Assembly (NCBI GenBank): GCA_003222555.1
Contig: QHWL01000678.1
Coordinates: 1 to 5,122 of the forward strand
Source of the DNA: Acidobacteriota bacterium
GTDB lineage: Bacteria > Acidobacteriota > Vicinamibacteria > Vicinamibacterales > CAVVIG01
Length of the DNA stretch: 5,122 nt
Direction of reading: 5' to 3'
Part shown: positions 1-5,122 of the stretch, one piece after another
How the letters are laid out: every line of letters begins with the position of its first letter
How positions within the stretch are numbered: position 1 is the first letter of the stretch
Translations under genes and position numbers: made by a program
Notes under the pieces: model-generated
Seen by the model: only the letters and a program-made list of their open reading frames with translations
Database searches by the model: none
Told to the model about the DNA's origin: nothing

Positions 1-66
1 AGTGGCTAACTGGCATCACGGCGGTCGCTGCCGAGTGGCTAACTGGCATCACGGCGGTCGCTGCCG
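1..66. repeat. Perfect 33-bp tandem duplication (two copies)
   Basis: Bases 1-33 and 34-66 are identical. Each unit begins AGTGGCTAACTGGC and ends CGCTGCCG. At 33 bp the unit is exactly 11 codons, so it keeps the amidohydrolase frame and encodes WLTGITAVAA plus one residue (Glu at the junction, Ala after copy 2). It therefore doubles the hydrophobic core of the signal peptide. Because the repeat touches the window edge, further copies may lie upstream. It may equally be an assembly artefact at a contig end. Confidence 0.95.
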
Positions 67-1028
67 CCTCGATGGCGCCGGCGAGGCAGGCTGCGGCCCA
101 GCCCGGCACCGCGCGGCCCTATCGCATCGACACGCATCATCATCATTCTCAGGGCGGCCCTTGGACGCCGAGTCGGTCGATCGAGGCCATGGATCGCAGC
201 GGTATCGCCGCCGCGATCTTGTCGCGGCCGGGCATCCCGGTATCTGAGCCTGAAAAGGCGAGGAAGCTCGCCCGCGACGGCAATGAGTTCGCAGCGCAGG
301 TGGTACGCGATCATCCAGACCGGTTTGGCCTCTTCGCGACGCTCCCGTTGTTCGACGTGGAGGGCAGCCTCCGCGAGACCGCCTACGCCTTCGATGTCCT
401 GAAAGCGGATGGTGTCTGTTTCGCCACCAGTTACGGCAACAGGTGGCCCGGCGATCCCGCATTTGCGCCAGTTTTGGACGAGCTCAATCGCCGCAAAGCC
501 GTGGTTTTCATCCATCCGGCGGCGCCAGGGTATTACAACGCCGATTTCTCGCTGAAGATACAGCCCGCGGCGCTCGAATTCATGTTCGACAGCGCGCGGG
601 CCATCGTGAGCCTGATTCTCAACGGCAGCCTCATGCGCTGCCCGGACATCCGCTTCATCTTTGGCCACGGCGGCGGCACCTTGCCGTTTCTTCATGAACG
701 CCTGGATCATCTCATCGGCGAGGATCTTCCGACCGGCGGCGAATGGACGACTGGGGATAATCGTTACCGGTCAAAGTACGTGCCGAACGGGTTCGTCAAC
801 GAGATGAAAAAAGTCTATTTCGATATCGTGCGCGTCGCCAACCCCGCGAATTTCGCGTTGTTGAGGCAGGTCATGCCGCCGGGTCGGCTGCTCCTCGGCA
901 CAGACTACCCGATCGTCGCGACTTCTGAGACCGTGGGTCACCTCCCCGGGCTCCATTTGGACGGCGAAGTTCTTCGCGGAATCGAGCGCGACAACGCCCT
1001 GACGCTCTTCCCGCGGTTCAAGGCCTAG
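3..1028 (+). CDS. Exported amidohydrolase (amidohydrolase-2/ACMSD-like), 5' end cut off
   Basis: Probable metal-dependent hydrolase or decarboxylase with a TIM-barrel fold; substrate unknown. The frame is open from the first full codon to TAG at 1026-1028, so the gene begins before the window. An ATG at 72 exists, but the codons before it encode a hydrophobic stretch (WLTGITAVAA, twice) followed by an Ala-rich region, which reads as the h- and c-regions of a signal peptide. The lost n-region may have been twin-arginine, as in many related proteins (inference). Family motifs appear in order: IDTHHHH (histidines at 135-146, containing the HxH metal site), VFIHP (His 513-515), FGHGGG (His 666-668), LLGTDYP (catalytic Asp 903-905), and a C-terminal NALTLFPR. 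All expected metal and catalytic residues are present, so the enzyme looks active. The mature part is about 320 residues, normal for the family. The first 66 bases duplicate the signal core, which is odd. Confidence 0.88.
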   Translation, partial: WLTGITAVAAEWLTGITAVAAASMAPARQAAAQPGTARPYRIDTHHHHSQGGPWTPSRSIEAMDRSGIAAAILSRPGIPVSEPEKARKLARDGNEFAAQVVRDHPDRFGLFATLPLFDVEGSLRETAYAFDVLKADGVCFATSYGNRWPGDPAFAPVLDELNRRKAVVFIHPAAPGYYNADFSLKIQPAALEFMFDSARAIVSLILNGSLMRCPDIRFIFGHGGGTLPFLHERLDHLIGEDLPTGGEWTTGDNRYRSKYVPNGFVNEMKKVYFDIVRVANPANFALLRQVMPPGRLLLGTDYPIVATSETVGHLPGLHLDGEVLRGIERDNALTLFPRFKA

Positions 1029-1035
1029 TCGCTGC

Positions 1036-1057
1036 AAAAGGGGTCGGACCCCTTTTT
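1036..1057 (+). terminator. Possible intrinsic terminator of the amidohydrolase gene
   Basis: The first palindrome starts 8 bases after the TAG stop. As RNA it can form a GC-rich hairpin (GGGGU/ACCCC, 3-base loop) preceded by A4 and followed by T5, the layout of a Rho-independent terminator. Because it is symmetric it could act in either direction. The T-tract is short and also pairs with the upstream A-run, and the element may simply be a dispersed repeat, so termination is an inference. Confidence 0.5.
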
Positions 1058-1097
1058 CTCGGAAGCGTCCCAGCGGAAAAGGGGTACGACCCCTTTT
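1036..1097. repeat. Two near-identical 21-bp palindromes, 41 bp apart
   Basis: Copy 1 spans 1036-1056 and copy 2 spans 1077-1097. Both have the same 9-bp arms, AAAAGGGGT and ACCCCTTTT, around a 3-base centre: CGG in copy 1 and ACG in copy 2. In copy 1 the symmetry extends one base pair further, giving 10-bp arms around a single G. The 20 bases between the copies show no related structure. The pair fills most of the gap between the amidohydrolase and receptor genes. From memory, GGGGTC-type palindromes recur between genes in Acidobacteriota and some other bacteria, so a dispersed REP-like element is the favoured reading, but no transposase is visible here. Confidence 0.9.
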
Positions 1098-1116
1098 CTT
1101 GCGACCTGTGCCAGTT

Positions 1117-1124
1117 AAAGGAGA
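1117..1124 (+). promoter_or_regulatory. Ribosome binding site of the receptor gene
   Basis: AAAGGAGA contains a near-consensus AGGAG core (1119-1123) placed 8 bases before ATG 1132. This fixes the receptor start at 1132 rather than at the in-frame TTG at 1099. The TTG overlaps the end of the second palindrome region, has no such site, and would put charged residues ahead of the signal peptide. No convincing -35/-10 promoter was seen in 1029-1116. Confidence 0.85.
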
Positions 1125-1131
1125 TTTCGGT

Positions 1132-4100
1132 ATGCGTGGAGTGACGAAGATCCTGACGGTGCTCACGTGGCTTGTGATCGTGCCAACGGTGGCGTTCGCC
1201 CAGGCGTCGATTACGGGCGTGGTCCAGGATACGTCCGGCGGCGTGGTGCCGGGCGTCACGGTCGAGGCGGCGAGCCAGGCTCTGATTGAGAAAGTTCGGT
1301 CGGTGGTGACCGACGGCTCCGGCCAGTACCGGATCGTCGACTTGCGGCCGGGCACCTATGCGGTCACGTTCACGCTTCCCGGGTTCAACACGGTTCGACG
1401 CGAAGGAATTGAGTTGACCGGATCATTTACGGCCACAGTGAACGTCGATCTGCGCCCAGGAGCCCTCGAAGAGACCGTGACGGTCACGGGTGAAGCTCCC
1501 ATCGTCGACGTCCAGAGCGCGTCGCAAGAACGCGTGATCACCCACGAAGTCGGCGATGCCTTGCCGACAGCGCGGATGCAGTTCAGCTTTGCGGTCCTTA
1601 TTCCAGGCGTTTCCGTGACTCCGTTCTCCAACGTCAGCGGAATGGGAAGCCAGGATGTCGGCGGATCGACGGGCGATCAGATCGTCACCTTGCGGATCCA
1701 TGGCGGCAGGTCCGCTGACCAGCGGCTGATGGTGAACGGTCTCCCGGTCGGAAGAGTGGACATGCCGGAGTTGGGCGCCTACAGCCCCGATATGAGCGCC
1801 ACGCAGGAAATACAAATCGAGACCGGCGGCTTCTCGGCCGAAACGGCCGTGGGTGGCATGCGCCTGTACATCGTTCCTCGAGATGGCGGTAACACCTTCA
1901 GCGGTACCGTGTTTGGCAGCTACGCGTCCGAGCAGCTCGCCAGCAGCAACTTGACGGACGACCTGAAGGCGCGCGGCCTCCTTCAAGCCAACTCCATCAA
2001 GCGCAACGGCGACTTCAACCCGGGATTCGGCGGCCCGATCAAGCGCGACAAGCTCTGGTTCTATGTGGCGGGCCGATACATGTTCTACGACAACTATGCG
2101 GCCGGGATGTTTGTCGATTCCACCAGGAACGACCCGAAGGTCTGGACGTTCAACCCCGATCGGAGTCGGCCGGGCCTCAACTCTCAACATGTGCAGGATG
2201 GGCAAGGCCGCCTCACCTGGCAGGCGACCCCCAAACACAACCTGGCGTTCTCTTACGTGGACGTGGGCAATTGCAAGTGCTCCTTCAATTTGAGCCCAAC
2301 TGTCGCCGAGGCTTCACGGACGACGTGGCGTCTTCACCAAGTAACGGGCAACTGGACCGCGCCTCTCACCAACCGGCTGCTTTTCGAGGCGGCTTTGCTC
2401 GGAAATCTGAGCGAGCATCAGCAGCAGGGGTTCCAGCCGGACCTGAATCCGCTGAATATCTCCGTGACCGAGCAGTCGACCAATCTCAGTTACAAGGCCC
2501 CGGTTCCAGCGGGCAGCCCGAACGCGGGCAACTTCACCGATGGCAAGACCCACAAGACGTACTATCGATCCGCCCTTTCCTACATCACGGGCGCTCACGC
2601 CCTCAAAGTCGGGTTCAGCAATGGGACGGGGTTCAAAGACTCCTACAACTACGCGCTCAACGACCAGTTCCCTTACAGCTATCGGTTCAACCTCGGCGTG
2701 CCGAACCGGATCAATCTCTTCGCGAAGCCGTACCACGACTATTGGAATCTCGACGCCGACCTGGCCATCTACGCGCAGGACAAGTGGACGGTCGATCGCC
2801 TGACGCTCAACGGGGGCGTCCTCTACAGCTACTACAAGAGCAGTTTTTCGGAGAACCACTACCTGCCAACGGCGCTGCTTCCGAATCGCGACTTCGTCAT
2901 CCCCGACACACCGCAGCTGGCGTGGAAAGACGTGACGCCCAGACTCGGCGCAGGCTTGGACCTCTTCGGAAACGGGAAGACCGCCGTCAAGGTGAGCTTC
3001 AACAAGTACCTGTACGGCGAGGCGATCGCCACGTTCTGGGGAACGCCCGCTCTCGATCTCGTCAACACCACGTTCCGCAGCTGGACGGACAGCAATCGCA
3101 ATTTCGTGCCGGATTGCGATCTCGCCGCACCCGCGCAAAATGGGGAGTGTGGAGCGCTGGCGGATGCGAACTTCGGCAAAGCCATCAAGGCGACGACGTA
3201 CGACCCGGACGTCAAGTTCGGCTGGGGTAAGCGTCCCTTCAACTGGGAGTTCTCGGCGGGAGTGCAGCACCAGCTTCTGCCGCGCGTGTCCGCTGAAGTC
3301 AGCTACTTCCGGCGGTGGTACGGCAACTTCGTGCTTGGCGGTGGCCGCGGCGGCGACACGCAACTGCTCGGTGCCGGCACGGCTTACGACAACCGGAACG
3401 TCGGGCCGTCCGACCTCGATCCGTTTTGCATCACAGTGCCGAACAGTCCCGGACTGCCCAACGGGGGCGGCAATCAGATCTGCGGGCTGTACGACCTGAA
3501 TCCCGCGAAGTTCGGTGTACCGGCCAACAACTACGTCACCTCTTCGAGCAAGTACGGGAAGCAGATTGAACATTGGAACGGCGTCGACGTGACGCTCAAC
3601 GCGCGGCTCGCACAGGGTGTCGTGCTCCAGGGTGGAGTGAGCACAGGACGCACGCTCAGCGACGTCTGCGAGATTGTGGCGAAGCTACCGGAGGTCTTCG
3701 TCACGCCGACGCTCACTCCCCAGCAGTACTGCCGCGTCCAGACGCCATTCCAGACACAGGCCAAGCTCCTCGGCTCGTATACGCTCCCGCGGGTGGATGT
3801 GCAGGTGAGCGGCACGTTCCAGAGCGTGCCCGGGCCTCAACTCTCGTCGAACCTCAACGTCCCCACCGCGGTGGTGGCGCAGTCGCTCGGCCGGCCGCTC
3901 TCGGGGGGTGCAGTGAATGCGACAGTGAACCTGATTCCGCCGGCGACGATGTATGGCGATCGGCTGAACCAGGTCGATCTGCGGCTCTCGAAGATGCTCA
4001 GGTTCCGCACCAAACGCACCGCGCTCAATTTCGATCTCTACAACGCGCTGAATGCCAGTCCCGTCTTGACCTACAGCAGCGCGTACGCCACTTTCCTGCA

Positions 4101-4158
4101 GCCGCAACAAGTGCTGGGTTCGCGCTTCGGCAAGGTCAGCGTCCAGTTCAACTTCTAA
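1132..4158 (+). CDS. TonB-dependent outer-membrane receptor with carboxypeptidase-regulatory-like N-domain
   Basis: Outer-membrane active transporter of 1008 residues, a usual length for this acidobacterial group; substrate unknown. Residues 1-23 are a Sec signal peptide with cleavage expected after AFA-23. Residues 26 to about 108 form a CarboxypepD_reg-like beta-sandwich (SITGVVQD … GVTVEAAS … DGSGQYRI … LRPGTYAV). ETVTVTG at 114-120 resembles a TonB box. The plug covers about 125-255, with LPTARM 144-149, TLRIHGGRSADQ 186-197, MVNG 200-203 and PRDGGNTFSG 249-258. The barrel follows, with GGPIKRDKLWFY at 300-311, NFDLYNALN at 966-974 and a terminal Phe (VQFNF), the usual outer-membrane insertion signal. 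Eight cysteines, all in the barrel, fall into four close pairs (381/383, 662/673, 766/784, 846/867). D653-N655-N657-D661-D663 resembles a calcium loop. The gene ends 9 bp before the convergent gene's stop codon and appears intact. Confidence 0.95.
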   Translation: MRGVTKILTVLTWLVIVPTVAFAQASITGVVQDTSGGVVPGVTVEAASQALIEKVRSVVTDGSGQYRIVDLRPGTYAVTFTLPGFNTVRREGIELTGSFTATVNVDLRPGALEETVTVTGEAPIVDVQSASQERVITHEVGDALPTARMQFSFAVLIPGVSVTPFSNVSGMGSQDVGGSTGDQIVTLRIHGGRSADQRLMVNGLPVGRVDMPELGAYSPDMSATQEIQIETGGFSAETAVGGMRLYIVPRDGGNTFSGTVFGSYASEQLASSNLTDDLKARGLLQANSIKRNGDFNPGFGGPIKRDKLWFYVAGRYMFYDNYAAGMFVDSTRNDPKVWTFNPDRSRPGLNSQHVQDGQGRLTWQATPKHNLAFSYVDVGNCKCSFNLSPTVAEASRTTWRLHQVTGNWTAPLTNRLLFEAALLGNLSEHQQQGFQPDLNPLNISVTEQSTNLSYKAPVPAGSPNAGNFTDGKTHKTYYRSALSYITGAHALKVGFSNGTGFKDSYNYALNDQFPYSYRFNLGVPNRINLFAKPYHDYWNLDADLAIYAQDKWTVDRLTLNGGVLYSYYKSSFSENHYLPTALLPNRDFVIPDTPQLAWKDVTPRLGAGLDLFGNGKTAVKVSFNKYLYGEAIATFWGTPALDLVNTTFRSWTDSNRNFVPDCDLAAPAQNGECGALADANFGKAIKATTYDPDVKFGWGKRPFNWEFSAGVQHQLLPRVSAEVSYFRRWYGNFVLGGGRGGDTQLLGAGTAYDNRNVGPSDLDPFCITVPNSPGLPNGGGNQICGLYDLNPAKFGVPANNYVTSSSKYGKQIEHWNGVDVTLNARLAQGVVLQGGVSTGRTLSDVCEIVAKLPEVFVTPTLTPQQYCRVQTPFQTQAKLLGSYTLPRVDVQVSGTFQSVPGPQLSSNLNVPTAVVAQSLGRPLSGGAVNATVNLIPPATMYGDRLNQVDLRLSKMLRFRTKRTALNFDLYNALNASPVLTYSSAYATFLQPQQVLGSRFGKVSVQFNF

Positions 4159-4167
4159 CGCTGATGC

Positions 4168-5051
4168 CTATTTCTTCTCCTCTTTCTCTTTCGCCGCCGC
4201 CTTGATGACGCCAAGGTCCTCGGGATCGAGACACAGCGCTTCATGAATGACCGCATCAGGGGCCGCCCGTTTGATGAGGTACTTGGGCGTCGTCCACGGT
4301 CGGGTCAGCACCTTGGGATCGTCGACGGTCGCTTGGTATTCGAGGGTGTCGCCGTCTGCGAGGCCCCAGCGTTCCACCACGTGCAAGGCATCGGACGAAA
4401 TGGTTCCTCCGCCCAAGTCGCCTGCCGGCCTGGTCCCGAGCTTTCCACTGTCCAGCCAGATTTTGCCGTTGAAACCCTTGACGTCGACGACCAGCGTATC
4501 TCCCTCCCGCCCACCGAGTCCCCAAAGTACGAAGGGACGATTGTCTTGGGGTGTGTGCTTCCGTCTGTGGGGATCGCGCGGTACCCAGCATAGGTGTACT
4601 CGACGAGCACATCCGTTTCCTTTGGCGCCTGAACAATTTGAAGCAGAAAGTAAAACGCGTTTCGAGGCGCAGCGAGAGACACGAGACCGATGTAGCGCGG
4701 AAAGCCATATGGTCCGCAATGGAGCCTCGGATCCTCGACGTACGCGAGTCCGTTCGATCTTTCCAACGCCCACGGCTGATAAGTCCGTGCAAGCTCCGCA
4801 AGAGCAGCCCCTCGTTCCTCAGAGGTGGGGGTTCGTGCAGCAGGGAGAGGCCCTCCCCACACTCCCGTCAGGTCCGGTTTCCCGTCCCAGGGCGTGTGCG
4901 GCACCGGCTTGGCCGGGGATGGCATCACCGTGGCCTGACCTCCGCCTCTTTGCTCGGCGGCAGCCGGGACCGACGCCGCGCGAGCGAAGAACACGAGCCC
5001 CAACAGGGCCGCACCGACCACCGCCACGGAGGCGCTGCACGACTTCTTCAT
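4168..5051 (-). pseudogene. Secreted protein of an uncharacterised acidobacterial family, frameshifted
   Basis: Function unknown. The start is taken as ATG at 5051-5049, with a weak GAGAG 8 bases upstream; a GTG at 5060 is an alternative. Residues 1 to about 32 are a signal peptide (MKKSCSASV … Ala-rich), without a lipobox around C5. Family landmarks follow: PWDGKPDLTGVWGGP 54-68, EDPRLHCGPYGFPRYIG 106-122, YRAIPTDGSTHPK 157-169 and SYFGDSVG 174-181. The frame then breaks at 4508-4507: the next motif, EGDTLVVDVKGFN, continues in another frame, with SSDALHVVERW, VDDPKVLTRPW and a Lys/Glu-rich end, to TAG at 4170-4168. The parts are 181 codons, 2 stray bases and 112 codons; adding one base would restore about 294 residues. 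Without repair, translation stops at 4305 and leaves a 248-residue product with a foreign tail. Cys112 and the Cys near the C-terminus could pair. It may be a true pseudogene or a sequencing error in a G/C run. Confidence 0.82.
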
Positions 5052-5077
5052 TGTTGACACTCTCAGAAAGGCCCTAC

Positions 5078-5111
5078 CACGGAGGTCACGGAGGTGAAAC
5101 GGAGGTCACGG
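5078..5111. repeat. Short direct repeats (CACGGAGGT / CCTCCGTG type)
   Basis: CACGGAGGT occurs at 5078-5086 and again directly after at 5087-5095. A variant AACGGAGGT follows at 5098-5106, trailed by CACGG. Seen another way, the 13-mer ACGGAGGTCACGG occurs at 5079-5091 and 5099-5111, a 20-bp period. On the minus strand these read CCGTGACCTCCGT and lie 27-60 bases upstream of the secreted-protein start. From memory, similar CTCCGTG arrays are scattered between genes in Acidobacteriota and related environmental genomes. A role in transcription of the minus-strand gene is possible but not shown. Confidence 0.8.
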
Positions 5112-5122
5112 CGAACAAAAAA

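Noticed and set aside
72..74. ATG 72 as the true start of the amidohydrolase
   Set aside because: The frame is open to the left edge and encodes a signal-peptide hydrophobic core before this ATG, so the start lies outside the window.
135..146. Four consecutive His codons as a cloning His-tag
   Set aside because: They sit in the IDTHHHH metal-binding motif expected after strand 1 of the amidohydrolase barrel.
1099..1131. Longer receptor start at TTG 1099 (11 extra residues)
   Set aside because: It has no ribosome binding site and would put extra charged residues ahead of a clean signal peptide. ATG 1132 has AAAGGAGA at ideal spacing.
771..1355. Minus-strand open frame of 194 codons covering the intergenic gap
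   Set aside because: It spans the palindromes and the ends of two real genes. Its KKRGRTPF-type stretch is just the translated palindrome, a common source of spurious proteins.
2314..3573. Long open frame of 419 codons on the minus strand
   Set aside because: It lies wholly opposite the receptor, shows no recognisable domain, and is Arg/Val-rich as expected for a high-GC antisense shadow.
4551..5057. Plus-strand open frame of 168 codons
   Set aside because: It is antisense to the secreted-protein gene, which carries clear family motifs on the other strand.
5054..5059. TTGACA as a plus-strand -35 promoter box
   Set aside because: No -10-like hexamer lies at 16-18 bp spacing, and no gene follows on that strand before the window ends.
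5058..5060. GTG start at 5060 for the minus-strand gene
   Set aside because: It adds only three residues (MST). The ATG at 5051 begins a typical MKKS signal peptide and keeps the GAGAG site upstream. Low stakes and not excluded.
5078..5111. CRISPR-like array
   Set aside because: Units are 9-13 bp with no spacer-sized unique segments, so this is a short direct repeat only.

Overview
The window looks like bacterial chromosome from an Acidobacteriota member, most likely a Vicinamibacteria-type soil or sediment lineage. This is inferred from the high G+C content, a ~1000-residue TonB-dependent receptor with an N-terminal carboxypeptidase-regulatory-like domain, a secreted uncharacterised 'DGKPDLTGVW … EGDTLVVD' protein, and intergenic palindromes built on the arm AAAAGGGGT. 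The taxon is not proven by the sequence alone.

Layout: (1) Positions 3-1028, plus strand: the 3' portion of an exported metal-dependent amidohydrolase of the ACMSD/amidohydrolase-2 type. Its true start lies before the window. The first 66 bases are a perfect 2 x 33-bp in-frame duplication of its signal-peptide core. (2) Positions 1029-1131: a 103-bp intergenic gap with two near-identical palindromes 41 bp apart, followed by a strong ribosome binding site. (3) Positions 1132-4158, plus strand: a complete 1008-residue outer-membrane TonB-dependent receptor. (4) Positions 4159-4167: a 9-bp gap between convergent genes. (5) Positions 4168-5051, minus strand: a secreted protein of an uncharacterised family, split by a frameshift at about 4507. 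(6) Positions 5052-5122: upstream region of that gene, with short direct repeats of the CCTCCGTG type, running into A6 at the window end.

All three proteins are predicted to pass the inner membrane: one enzyme, one outer-membrane transporter and one secreted protein. A shared nutrient-scavenging role is conceivable, but nothing in the sequence names a substrate. The palindromes between the first two genes argue against a simple operon, and the third gene is on the other strand. I see no RNA gene, CRISPR array, transposase or phage gene, and no stretch over 300 bp without a gene. I did not find a convincing new multi-gene system. The points most worth a second look are the duplicated signal-peptide core, the paired palindromes, the frameshift, and four close cysteine pairs plus a calcium-loop-like motif in the receptor barrel.
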